Part shown: positions 12,603 to 24,524 of the stretch, one piece after another | Numbering within the stretch: the stretch's first letter is position 1 | Layout: each line of letters begins with the position of its first letter | Translations under genes and position numbers: made by a program | Origin: Boletus sp. NGJ | Lineage: Eukaryota; Basidiomycota; Agaricomycetes; Boletales; Boletaceae | Assembly: GCA_019096195.1 (NCBI GenBank) | Contig: JAGTXK010000187.1 | Coordinates: 1-64,000 of the forward strand | Direction of reading: 5' to 3' | Length of the DNA: 64,000 nt | Notes under the pieces: model-generated | The model's input: only the letters and a program-made list of their open reading frames with translations | Database searches by the model: none | What the model was told of the DNA's origin: nothing

Positions 12603-15095
12603 ATGACAAAGTTCATCCTCGTTTCTGGAGGAGTGGTCAGTGGTATCGGGAAGGGCATTATTGGTGCGATGCAACGTCTTTCGTGCCCATAGCTTCTGTT
12701 CATGTTGTCCGACGTGTAGCCTCTTCGACCGGCCTCCTCTTGAAAACGGCTGGCCTCAAAGTCACAGCAATCAAGATAGACCCTTATATGAACATAGATG
12801 CTGGTACCATGCGACCCACCGAGCACGGTGAGATCGTGGCAAATGACGCTTTCATGTCTGTGTCCTGAGTATCCTCACTAGGTGAGGTGTATGTTTTGAA
12901 TGACGGCGGTGAGGTAGATTTGGATTTGGGCAACTACGAGCGCTATCTGGATGTCACACTATCGAGAGATAACAACATAACTACTGGTAAGATTTATCGG
13001 GATGTGATCGAGAAGGAGGTTTGTTGTGCCCAAGCGAATCACTTTGCCCTGTTGATCTTTGGCACACACAGAGAAGAGGCGAATATCTTGGAAAAACGGT
13101 CCAGGTGGGATTGTGATTGCAATCAGCGCACACGAGAGCTTGATGGGCTGCTCGATAGATCGTACCCCATGTTACGAATGCTATCCAAGACTGGATAGAC
13201 CGTGTCTCGAAAATTCCGGTCGACAATTCTGGCGAAGAACCAGACCTTTGTATTATAGAGGTATGGGCGATCGCTTCTCTTGAATGAAAATCCCTCAAGT
13301 ACTCTCAGCTCGGAGGAACTGTTGGAGATATAGAATCTGCACCCTTCATTGAAGCCATGCGGCAGTTCCAGTTTCGAGTTGGGCACGACAACTTTGCTCT
13401 CATACATGTTTCGCTTGTGCCAGATATGCACGGCGAACAGAAGACTAAGCCTACACAGACGACCGTCCATGCTCTGCGGGGGCTTGGATTGCTCCCTGAT
13501 CTAGTGAGTCGTAGCTTCTGTGGGGGCCTTGACATATTCAGCCAAACTCGAACATCCAGATTGCCTGTCGATTGCTGGGACCCAAGCCAGTGGAAAAAAC
13601 GACCAAAGAAAAAATATCCATGTTTTGTCACGTTGCCACTGAGCAAGTAGTCGGTGTGCACGATGTGACCTCTGTGTATCACGTCCCTCTGCTGCTCCAG
13701 TCCCAAGGAATCGTTGAATACCTTCGCAAGCGGCTGAGCCTCCCGGCTCTCAAGATTTCGGAGGAGATGATATCTAAGGGTTCATCTCTCGGCATCAGAT
13801 GGAAAAGTATGACAAAAGGGTACGTCTCGGTGTCACCCGTATCTCGGACACCATCCCCTCCACTCACCACTATACCAGCCAAGAACGGCTCTTCGAGCAG
13901 GTCAAGATAGTCCTGGTCGGGAAATATACTGACCTCAAAGACTCGTACATGTCTGTCATAAAAGCTCTGGAACACTCCGCGTTCCGCGTCAGGAAAGAGC
14001 TTGTCATCCAGGCTTGTTCAACATTTCGGTTTGTACTACTATACGCTAATTTGGGAAAATGTAGTGGGTGGAGTCCTCGGACCTCGAATCCCCCACTCAG
14101 GTGTCAGATCCTGCAAAATACCATGACGCATGGCGCAGCATCGTGGGTGCTGGGTATGTCCTCTCGCTTTTCTGAGAGGTCACGCTGAGGTTGGGCCAAG
14201 GGGTATTCTTGTCCCTGGGGGTTTTGGACAGCGTGGAACCGAGGGTATGATCCTCGCAATTAAATGGGCACGCGAACAGAAAATACCATTCTTGGGCATT
14301 TGTCTTGGGTTCCAATTGGCTGTACTTGAGTGGGCGAGGAGTGTGCTTGGCGTGCACGGTGAGCTTTGGCCCCCCTAGTCATATTCCCTTGGTTTTATGG
14401 CTTCCTGTTGACTCGAAAATGCAGACGCGACGTCGGCCGAATTCGAACCTGACGCTACCCACCATTTCATCGTCTTCATGCCTGAAATATCGCGCACGCA
14501 CATGGGAGGAACGATGCGTCTTGGTCTACGCCCGACGGTTTTCCAACCGTGTGCTAACATCGCCGATCCAGAGACGTCTCCCTCTGAGTCTCCATCCACG
14601 CCCATGGCAAACGGTACCGACGAAGATCACCCACCTACCAATGGTATCTATCCTTCGACGTCGACGTGGTCCAAAGTACGCAAACTCTACGGCAACGCAG
14701 ACAAGGCATGGGAACGACACCGTCATCGTTATGAAGTGAACCCTGCAGAAGTCACCCGACTCGAGGCGTCGGGACTCTCCTTTGTAGGCAAAGACGAACG
14801 AGGCGAGCGGATGCAGATCCTTGAACTCAGGGACCACCCCTTCTTTGTGGGGCTTCAGCCCCACCCTGAATTCTGTTCTCGACCGTTGAATCCGTCGCCG
14901 CCGTTCCTTGGCTTCATTGCTGCTGCGTGTGATCCCTCCGTGCTTGAGGAACAACTGGAAGAACAGTTGACGTCCTTCAAGCCGCCGCATCCAGAAGGTG
15001 TCATGATCAGCGAAGAAGCATTGAGGGCACAGATGAGGGAGCGTCCCGTTAGCAGAGGAGGCACAACCGCGCGTGCATCGCCCGAATTGCATTAG
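12603..15095 (+). CDS. URA7: CTP synthase (glutamine hydrolysing)
   Basis: Catalyses ATP-dependent amination of UTP to CTP with glutamine as nitrogen donor, in the cytosol. It begins [18 protein letters not shown] at 12,603, the hallmark synthetase P-loop. Next come the Mg/UTP segment [13 protein letters not shown] and [17 protein letters not shown], then [18 protein letters not shown] and [13 protein letters not shown] with the product-binding region. The C-terminal class I glutaminase (from about 13,900) has VPGGFGQRG, the nucleophile elbow GICLGFQ with its Cys, and LQPHPEF with the catalytic His. At least seven short introns interrupt it; the first (donor at about 12,662) splits Ala in the P-loop region. 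The tail has a Ser/Thr-rich extension, ending at 15,095. No break seen. Its 3' end faces the Mss116-type helicase (convergent). Confidence 0.93.
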
Positions 15096-15411
15096 TCAAG
15101 AGGGCAAAAGTCGCCCCAGTACGAAGGACATATGCTAATGGGGGTAACTAAATCAAACGAGTCCCATAGACTTTCGCAATAACTGCCTTAGCAATGGTGA
15201 TTGATACTGCAACGTAGCTCGCCGCGTTTTCGATAATCAGTGGAAAATGAAGTTGCTGAGCCATAACCCTCCTGAATTGAATGAAAGGCCTTGCAGGGCA
15301 AATGGCGTTAATTAAAGACATCATCTGAACAGTCAAAAGTTGATGGTGACGCGCGATTGGCCAAGAACTGATCATGCTCATTTCAAACGCGATTCGTACA
15401 AGGCAAGTCTA
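15096..15411. other. Convergent intergenic region
   Basis: 316 bp between the stop codons of CTP synthase (+) and the helicase (-). It must hold both 3' UTRs. No gene, repeat or RNA signature seen. Confidence 0.5.
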
Positions 15412-17691
15412 TCAATGCCACCGCTTCGGTTTCTTCCTCCGCGTATTCGTACCCTCCCAAACAGAACGATTTTTGGACTTGGCCTTTCCAAGTGAGGAAG
15501 GGCCAGCAACCCTTAGACCGTCAACAAATAGACCTTTCGTCTTCTCTGACTGGGTGCTCTGCTCGTAGGCCTGTGTGAACTTTCTCGGAAACCTTGTGAT
15601 AGCCGGAATGGAGACATTGAAACATTCGGAGGCCCAAGAAGACACGCCCGCTAGAACGGCATTTGGTTGCAATCGCAACGGGGGTGCGAGGGGGAGGTAA
15701 TATCCCAGCAGAGAGGCAGCTGTACTCCGAATATCAGCGGGGTCAATCCGGAGCCGTATTTCGGCGAGAACAGACTTCAAGAACTCGGTGGCTAAGATAG
15801 ACGACCGTGGGCAAAGAGAGGCAAGTTGCCTATCAAGAATGGAGATCGGGAGTAACTTTATGGGGAGGTTGGTCAACTGCCAGTTCATGTACCCCGCCTC
15901 CCAAGGCAACAATAGCAAGTCTGCACGCGCGATGGGTCTGTTGACCTCTTTCCCCTGTCCAGGTGCGAAGGAATCGATGCCTCGGGCCATCCTCCCTATC
16001 CGATGGATATACATGGTTTCCTTGTTTGGAATACCAAGTTGGATCACCCTGGTTACTCCCGGATAGTCCACCCCTCTTGCACTGACGTCTGAGGTGACTA
16101 ACACAGTCGGGTTTCCGCTTTGGCTCTCTCCAGCCTTGTGAAACAATTTCCGAGTCCGGTCTCTGTCCGATTGCCTCATTTTCGAATGCATTGTCACGAT
16201 CTTTGTGGTGTCGTCAGGTAGCACTTCTTCCGCTAGTGAACGCAACAACGTCGAGAACAATTCCGTCATTTGGACAGTAGGACAAAACACGATCACCTTT
16301 GAGTTTGAACCGTATGTGAACTGATCGTGCACCAGCAGTTTCAATAAGGTTGGCAGTTGGTCTGAAGCAGTTGGGCACAGCGTATGGAACTGTTTGATGT
16401 GATCGTGCGTCGTTAGCTCGTCGTCACAGGGTACCCCGAGTTTCGTATGGGCCGTGGGTTGTTCGCTTCGGCGTAATGTTATACCTGGCTCTGGAAGCGC
16501 AGCGTCGATAAATCTGTGATTTTGGGACAGAATCCACGACGCAAGTTGCCGGACAGCGCGCGGCATGGTCGCGCTGAAGAGGAATGTTTGGCGAACGGGA
16601 GACCGAGGGAGGAAGGAAACAATTGCATCAATATCATCGCGGAATCCCATAGAGAGTAGCGTGTCTGCTTCATCTAAAATCAACTGGCCGGCTGTTGGCG
16701 GTAAGGCACGTGTAGCCAAAAATTTAAAACTCACCACAGGGCAGCCCCTGAACCCTTGTCGGAATTCTGGGTGGTTGGTCAGAAGATCCCTCAGACGTCC
16801 AGGAGTCGCGACCACAAGGTCCCGTGACGACTCCAACCAATCTTTCACTTGCCGGGCCTTCCCAGCACCGCCGACCAACAACTGCACTTCAAAGTCTCTT
16901 TGGTGCGTTGTGAGCTTCTGTGCATCACTTGCAATCTGTATGGCCAACTCCCTCGTAGGTGCGAGGATGAGCGGGCCCGCCGAGCTACGTCGGTACGCGC
17001 ATCTGGCGCTCCCTGCGATGTGAGGAGAACATTCGAGTCCGGCATTGATAACAGCGAGTTTTGCATGGTGCTCTATGTAATTGAGTCGCGACTCGATGGC
17101 TGGGATGATGTATGCAAAAGTCTTTCCAGTACCTGTCTTGGCTCGAACAAGGATGTCGCGAGGGGTATTCCAGTCGACTACAGGTGTTTTCCCATCGGGG
17201 GGTAGGGAGCCGGGAACGTTTGGAGGAACGATTCCTTCTGGATCCCAAGGGCGAGCGAGGTCAGGCAAGAGAGCCGTGACACACTCCTGAACCGGAGTCA
17301 TTGTCTCAAGTTGGAGAGGATGGACTGTAAGTGCTTTGAGCGTATCATGGTTGAGCCGGTCTTTCAGAGATCTGAACGATAGGGAGACCTCATTCGGAGA
17401 ACCATCGTCTGTCTTTGCGTTCTCGTCTTGAGCGTCGTTGATTGCAGCGATGGCCTCCCCGACAGTCGTGTCTACATTGAACCCACCACTGTCGTTAGGA
17501 ACCGCCTGTTCTGTGTTGGGAAGAGGTACCACAGAGGACGAGGACGCGACAGCGCTCAGGCGTTGTTGCGCTAGGGTATGGCTGTGACGAGCTTAAATAC
17601 ATCCAGGCTCAAGTTAGGACCGTAGACGGCGCGGAGGAACTCACGCACCGAGTCTGTTTGTTGCGATGGTAGAACACGCCACGCGCCGCAT
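15412..17691 (-). CDS. MSS116: Mitochondrial DEAD-box ATP-dependent RNA helicase (Mss116/CYT-19-like)
   Basis: ATP-dependent RNA chaperone of the type that assists mitochondrial intron splicing and translation. All helicase motifs are visible in one long exon: Q-motif region, AKTGTGKT (Walker A), PTRELA, TPGR, DEAD (motif II), SAT (III), then in RecA2 VTSDVSARGVDYPG (V) and HRIGRMAR (VI). The long exon alone has a Met at 17,532, but the true start is probably ATG 17,691. A 78 bp GT-AG intron (17,571-17,648) joins MRRVACSTIATNRL to AQQRLSAVASSSS, giving an Arg/Ser/Ala-rich, acid-free head typical of a mitochondrial presequence. The C-terminus is basic (KKPKRWH). A stretch before DEAD (about 16,685-16,740) looks intron-like but does not splice in frame, so I keep it as coding. 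A tRNA gene lies 73 bp upstream on the same strand. Confidence 0.87.
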
Positions 17692-17752
17692 GACCCAAGA
17701 AATTGACCTCGCCGCCATCACTGCAAGAGCAGACCCGGGTTACGTAAACAAG

Positions 17753-17759
17753 AAAAAAA
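17753..17759 (-). terminator. RNA polymerase III terminator of tRNA-Gly
   Basis: Seven consecutive T on the minus strand, 5 bp beyond the 3' end of the tRNA, is the standard Pol III stop. Confidence 0.75.
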
Positions 17760-17763
17760 GTGT

Positions 17764-17833
17764 GCATTAAGAGGGAATCGAACCCCCGGCGGGTCGATGG
17801 CAACGACCCAGGTTACCACTACCCCATTAATGC
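17764..17833 (-). tRNA. trnG-GCC: tRNA-Gly (anticodon GCC)
   Basis: Read on the minus strand, the 70-nt gene folds as a full cloverleaf. The 7-bp acceptor stem GCATTAA/TTAATGC is perfect. The D-arm contains GGTAGTGGTAACC (A-box like). The anticodon loop is TTGCCAT with a GGTCG/CGACC stem, giving anticodon GCC. The T-arm is GGGGG-TTCGATT-CCCTC with one wobble (B-box GGTTCGATTCC). No intron. A T7 terminator follows. The gene sits 73 bp upstream of the helicase start codon in the same orientation. Confidence 0.95.
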
Positions 17834-18152
17834 GATAAGCTAAACTCAAAGGATGAGATGACATGGAGGATTTTTCGTCGTGGCCTAGGAATGACCTAGT
17901 AAATAATAATCTGATACTGTAATACGAATGTAGTGTATGTAGAGAGTGTAGGTGAGGACACGTTTCTGTTGTTTCAGTGACTCGGATGTGAGGTAGATGA
18001 GCTGTGGGTCCATCTCCAAAGAGCCTTCCCCCCTCAGATTCGCAGCTCGGTCCTCCTTGGCCCGCTTTCGCCCACACACTTCCCAGAGATGTGTACCCCG
18101 TAGTGCATTGTCCCTTATAATAGTACAGACACATCACACGTATCCTTGTCCA

Positions 18153-19697
18153 TCACCGACCACCGGCGTGTTCGATATTCACCGATTCGGAATCATTAGA
18201 GAAGCCAGACACGACGGGAAGGTCATAGCCATCACCAAGCATCTCCACCACGATCTCACCTTCCACCGCACCGTGGCGCCAGTGAACACGGCTCAATTCT
18301 GCGTGGTTGAGCAGCCACCCAGGGTCAACGTGCATGGTTGCAGCCAACGACTTGATACTGAGCATTGCGCGGCACACCGAAACAACCGTCAACGCGACAA
18401 AGATAACGCTGAATCCAAACAAAAAAAATCTGAACCAGGGATATGCTGTTTGACGAATTGAACGTACCCCGCAGTAAACGCGGTTTCATACACCTTTCGG
18501 TTGAGAGTGATTACTGAAAATCCTATGTAGCTCAAACAAGCGATTACTTGCCGGAATTTGAGAAGTATCAGTCATCGTGAGCCCAATCACGATGAACAAA
18601 AGCGATGCTAACACCCATCACTTTGAGAATTGTGTCGGAGAGACAGAGTTATTTACCTAATGCACATGCGTACATGCCCATTCCCCTACATGGTTTGAGC
18701 ACTGGAATAGAAATCGTAGTCAAATTTACTTACTCCTTCAAGAACCGCCAAAGAAAAGTGTTTCTTTGCAAGTAATTGGGACTCATCGTGAATCGATAGA
18801 CCTTAAGCCCAAACACAAAGCTGTGGAGAGCGAGTGATGGGACATATATCCACACCATCCCTGATTCGCGGACAGGCATGCCCCCTTGAAGTATCCCGGC
18901 TCGCACATAGGACCACAAAATACCTGACAGCACTACTGTGGCCAAGGCACTGGCTGCATAAGCCACGATAACGATGTCCCTGATACATGAGCTATGAGCG
19001 AACATGTACCACACGCGTATCGTGATAGCGGCTAAATCATTCACGTTGAAAATCAGAGCCAGGTGCCACAAAAAGCAGTCAACGCGCCTTGACAAAGAAT
19101 CATAACGACGATTTCAACGCCGTAAACCATGAAAGCGGACACAAGGGGGCTGAACATGTGATGAGATGATGCGACTCTTGTGCATATTGACGCTTACGTC
19201 TAAGTGGAGGAGGTATAGTCAAGGTGAGTTTTAGCATCGATGTTAGGGAGGTTACTAACAAAGGCAGGAGCGCGCTGGCCTGTTACGTCGTGGTCAGTGA
19301 ACCTCTCATGGTTGAACAATTATGTCTTACCTAGGATCACAACACTGGGAAGGCAGGTTGTTGTCAGCAAACCACTGTCAACCGACGCGGAACTTGCTCA
19401 CACTGCTTGTATGAAACCCAAGTATCGTATCTGGTGATATCTGTCAGCAGACAGAATATTCTTCATACCAACCACACTAACGGAGAAATACATCCCCCTA
19501 GAGTACGTCCATGAGCCACTCCAGAAATGTTCTACCTGCGTGTTCGCTGGAATGTAGTGTGGGTAGGAGACAAGATCACGACTTACCTCGTCGGCTAGGT
19601 TAATTGCATGGTCATAAAGTAAGAGCGTCGCGGACGCAACGGCTGTCCACTGCGAATACTGCGCCCCAGTAAGAGTGAGTACCTCAACCTCGTTCAT
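18153..19697 (-). CDS. DUF6533-domain membrane protein
   Basis: Function unknown. This family is expanded in Agaricomycetes and predicted to be seven-helix-like. The start is ATG 19,697 (MNEVEVLTLTG). The first exons give ASATLLLYDHAINLADEV, then after a short intron VEHFWSGSWTYSRGMYF and RYLGFIQA, which together match the DUF6533 pattern (YDH-x-LADE, W-x-W, RYL). Further exons encode hydrophobic segments: a block at 18,730-19,095 with ITIRVWYMF, two membrane-length stretches and LRFLKE-like ends. A tail exon (18,153-18,422) has VFVALTVVSVCRAMLSI and a hydrophilic end. Introns are short GT-AG. Its upstream DNA has a TATA-like TATAAAT near 19,755-19,765. It looks intact, unlike its inverted copy at 9.0-10.6 kb. 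Exon borders in the middle are not all certain. Confidence 0.68.
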
Positions 19698-19764
19698 GAA
19701 GATACAACGATTTCAAGTTGGCAAGAAGATCGCGGGCTTCACATGTAACAATCCATTTATACGG

Positions 19765-20422
19765 TGGGTGCCATCACTCTCTCATAACCAGTGAAAATTG
19801 ATCAAAGTAACGAGTTGCATCTAGTTTGCTTCCTGTGGGAACGCGACCAGTCCCTGTGGGGAACTTTGAGATACCTAGTCGACGGAAGAATGTTATTACC
19901 AGAATTGCAACCCGAGTGTGGCAGTTGCATGGGTCTTGAGGTTGCATATGGCCGCATCCCACGACGGGGCCCTCAGGCTGTTCCGTTGCACTGGTACTAT
20001 ACCAATATCAGAGCAGTTTGCGAACGAGGCATTATTAGCGCACCTACCCCAAACCAGTTGCTGCACTGGCAGATACCGCCACCGTCAACCATCAGTCAAT
20101 TAATGACAGTTGCTCTATTCTCGGGGCACCCAATCAACGTCAGTGTCAGTGTCAGGCCATCAGGGCATCATGATCTTGATGGTCCAGCGTGCTTGGTAAG
20201 CTTGGTTAAGTATCTTACATAACTCAAGCCTTGTAAATTGTTAGAAAACTGTGGATCTGGTCTCGAGGGAGTCCAGTGCGATCTATGGTGCACTGTATTG
20301 ACTAAGGAGGGCGGGTTGTCTTACCATTCATCCTTGTACCGCGGTTGGTTCATCATTCGGCATAAAACGACATCGAGATTTTTTTTCTTGCACTCCATGA
20401 AGCCATCTGTGCATCTAGTCGA
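19765..20422. other. Intergenic region, unassigned
   Basis: Between the DUF6533 start and SEH1 stop. A 143-codon plus ORF (19,791-20,222) has no recognised domain and uneven composition, so I do not call it a gene. No RNA gene or repeat is evident. Confidence 0.45.
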
Positions 20423-22025
20423 CTATTCGCCAACAGCGCTATCGTCCATGACCGTGTCCGCATCCGGTGAATCTTCGGTTTGCTCAACTCCGATGCTACC
20501 TGCAGGTCTCCAGACACTCCCAATCGTGGCTTTCCAGAGCCGAACACGACCGTCATTGCCGGCCGACGAGAGAACAGTACTGAGGTGCAGGTCAGTAACT
20601 CAAGAGGGTAAACCTTGGTGGAGCGCTCATACCCTGTTATATTCCATTCTACCCGACCAACCGCCGACCTGCAAGGCTGATCAACATAGCACACTGGGAA
20701 GAACCACATAGAAGACAAACTTGTGGTGGTCAAAGTCTGCAACAATCGTGCCTGTCCATTTTGGTTCTCCCTCCGCCTCGGTGGCATCGTTGTCTTCGCC
20801 TGGTCTCACTTTCCAGATTCTCACATGGCCGTCTCGTCCACCGGTTGCGAGGAGGTGGTACGATCGTCCGCAGGATGGCGCCCACGCAACAGAGGTGATC
20901 GCATACGGTGTTGGCGCCTCCCCATCAGATGGCCCTGTCCCTGAGTTGGCCTCCGATGACTTGGGAGCCCCAGAGGGAGTTGGATCGAGCGTCAGCAATG
21001 TTGTTGGGCGACGGGATGGTGATACTTGTATTATCTGGAAAGGTTCGGGATCGAATTCATACTACGTTTAGGTAGCTACTTACCTTGACGGTTCCCAAGA
21101 TACCACAACCGGCCGCAAGGACCTCGCCCCAATATCTCTCTTTACACCACGACACACACCATCCACCATCGGCTTCTCGGTTGCCAAACCCAGGTCTCTG
21201 CTGTAATGGAACTTGTGATTGCTGTAGTGCCTGGGCAACCAGAGACGCAGAAGCACCCTCGAGTGTTGCATGTGTTTGCGTTGGCGTCGCAAAAGCGACA
21301 GAGTGCGACGAAGGAGAAGACATTGACGGAAGTGTTGTGACATCCACCTCCTCGCAGAGCTGCCAGGTAGCCAACGAAGATTGTTCTAGACATTCATATA
21401 TCCGAAGGTGGTTATCGGATGAGACGGTAGCCTGATCAACATTCAGAAAGTGGGAATAGTGTCAAATCCAAGTTAACACATACTAATTTCAACCCAAAGT
21501 GGTGCGGTGCGAATTCCGCCGTCCTCACTGTACCACGCGCATCAAGTAAGACTGCTCTTTCTACCCATCTTGACGAAGAACTACTGCCAGAACCTGCTGT
21601 CTGCGCATGCATGGATCCGTTGGATTGGACATCCCCGCCAACTGCAAAGGAGGTCTGTTCCCAGATTTTGACAGTGCGATCGAACGACGCTGACGCAAGG
21701 ATTGTGCCAAACTCTGGGTGGGCCCAGGTCAGTCTTGAGACGGCAGCATCATGTGCCTATGTAAAAAAAACGCAATTGATAAATCGATAAATGTGATAGA
21801 GAACTGATATGACCTTCCATTCATCTTCTACACTCCATGTCCCTTCAGTTTCATCTAGTTGCCAAATTTTGATTCTGAAATCGATTGAGAGTGGCTGAGA
21901 CGCGTTTGAATTAAAACATACCGTTGGTCGAGGCTGCAGGTAGCGAGATGAAGTCCATAGTAGTCATAGCATAGGTCTGTCACGAGATCATCGTGCGCGC
22001 TTTGTATGAGGCCAGTCTGAATCAT
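20423..22025 (-). CDS. SEH1: Nucleoporin SEH1 (WD40 protein)
   Basis: A beta-propeller subunit of the Nup107-160/Y complex of the nuclear pore. In the SEA/GATOR2 complex it also serves TORC1 control. The start MIQTGLIQSAHDD at 22,025 and the following VTDLCYDYYGLHLATCSLDQR are the characteristic SEH1 blade 1. A Met 8 codons upstream (22,049) is possible but less typical. Later blades include LTWAHPEFGTILASASFDRTV, RTAEFAPHHFGLKLATVSSD, SWCKERYWGEVLAAG, ITSVAWAPSCGRSYHLLATG (diagnostic for SEH1 rather than SEC13), and VEWNITGTVLSSAGNDGRV. A low-complexity Ser/Gln insert sits between blades 3 and 4 (about 21,190-21,330). It has several short introns and ends DDSAVGE at 20,423. Six or seven blades are visible, with no break. 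Confidence 0.92.
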
Positions 22026-22744
22026 TGGGACGAAGTGAAGGCGCGTCAACTGGAGTGGGGTTGCCTCGGTGAGCTAAACCTGATTTCCGTGTGACTTGCA
22101 CGTCTGAGTCGTACTAACAGCCGAATACACTAGAAGAGTTCTCAGGAATGTTCAAAGACGCTATGGACCAGATTCAAGTTGTTGATGAACAATATTACGC
22201 GTACGTTGTGCCATAACTAGAAGGCGAGGGCTTGTGATTTCAACAAGGGTAAACAATGCGCTCTGTTACGCCGTAGTAGTAACGCTATTGAAACTTGCCA
22301 TTGACTCGAGATGACCTACGAAAACCACAAGGCACTGTAGCAGATGGTGATGCAGCCGATCTGATCCTCGTCAATGGATTTTCATTTTCACAGCTCAACG
22401 TTACTTCAGGTCGGAAAAATTTGTATCCGTGCAGCAGCAAGTTATTGCCCTGGAGCGTTACTACTCGCTATGTCGTCAAAGTTGCGGCTGAAGATGTGAA
22501 ACTCACGACGCACTGGACAAGCATGTCATTCATGACGACGCCGGGCCCAATCTGTCCGAATGTCGAACCACATGTCTAAGACGATGGTTATTTCGCGACA
22601 ACGACGGCGTTCCATCTACCGATGTTACTCCGGATATATGGGAGTTTCAGAGTTTTTCCCCCTCACATAAAAAGCGTTTAACCGGTATAGAAATGTCTGA
22701 ATGCCCGAGTTTCCATACCCAATGCCTGTTCACTGACTGAACCC
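22026..22744. other. Intergenic region with unrecognised coding-like scraps
   Basis: Upstream of SEH1. On the plus strand 22,133-22,215 and 22,320-22,680 give short coding-like peptides (for example NTLEEFSGMFKDAMDQI) broken by stops and lacking a known domain. They may be relics of a gene or chance. Nothing firm. Confidence 0.35.
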
Positions 22745-23705
<961 letters not shown>

Positions 23706-24264
23706 CGCGTAACTTGCAACGGAAGGATGCTAGGGCCACCCTGATCGATGATCTGGGGACGACCGTGGTTCAGATCACGGACCCATATCACAGCGACAAA
23801 ACCCACCTCGCCATCATTCCGTGCGTAGTTGTGGATGTCGATTTCACAGTATGCACCAGTACTCAAGCATGCATTGACGAGCATGTTGGAGTACACCAGT
23901 CATCTGGCTGTATGTGAGATATTGCATCCGACGGGGAGACGGAACACATTGTAACCGTCATTCTCGACAAAATGTTGCATCTGACCCAGGCCATCGGCAC
24001 CTAAACACATTAATGAACATATCATGCAGAAAGCCATCTTACAGCCCAGTTGTATGAGCGGCGGGCAAGCCTGGGTGACGTTGCGGGTACCATCTGTGCC
24101 GCATCCGAAATCTACGGAGGTTATCAGACGGCGCTCGATTTACGTGGAATACATAACATACCAAAACCTGCGATGTTGACACCAGCGAACCTCAAAGGCT
24201 GGAAAGTCTGCGTGCTGACGGCTGCTGCTGCAAAGGCCAGAGCAGACAAGGATCTGAAGGCCAT
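23706..24264 (-). pseudogene. GH5 endoglucanase (cellulase), 5' fragment
   Basis: Reading left from ATG 24,264: a signal peptide (MAFRSLSALAFAAAAVSTQ), then FQPLRFAGVNIAGF, an intron, DFGCGTDGT, an intron, DGLGQMQHFVENDGYNVFRLP, LVNACLSTGAYCEIDIHNYAR and IIDQGGP. This order is the N-terminal half of secreted GH5 subfamily 5 endoglucanases (EG II type), here without a CBM1. A one-base loss after RLPVG (about 23,940) shifts the frame, and a short stretch after it seems missing. The copy ends near 23,706 before the NEP acid/base and the nucleophile Glu. It abuts the GH1 relic tail to tail. Confidence 0.82.
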
Positions 24265-24524
24265 CTTGTGTGCGATGTACGGAACGCTGAGAGGGATGGG
24301 ACGTCAAAGGCTTTATGTACTAAGAAACAACGCACCAGTACAGCGACCCCAGTACAAGAATTGGGATCAACTAGACATGGGTCGGAGGCCGGGCAGAGAA
24401 ACCGTGGGAAGGAGTTGGAAGATTTGACTCGGATCGATCACCTGGGTAGTAAGTATGCGTTTATCACCAAGTAATCAACTTGAATAACCCCCACGAGCAC
24501 AATCGTCGCTCTGTACCAAATCCA
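24265..24524. promoter_or_regulatory. Shared upstream region of CIA1 and the GH5 relic
   Basis: 260 bp between the divergent starts of the GH5 relic (-) and CIA1 (+). It presumably holds the CIA1 promoter. No clear TATA box was seen. Confidence 0.4.

Noticed and set aside
16685-16745. Intron inside the helicase just before the DEAD motif
   Set aside because: GTGAGT and several AG acceptors are present, but every choice is too short or breaks the frame into DEAD.
10871-17691. Metabolic cluster of reductase, CTP synthase and helicase
   Set aside because: The genes serve unrelated processes and differ in strand; adjacency looks incidental.
19791-20222. 143-codon ORF upstream of SEH1
   Set aside because: No recognisable motif and no supporting exon structure; left as intergenic.
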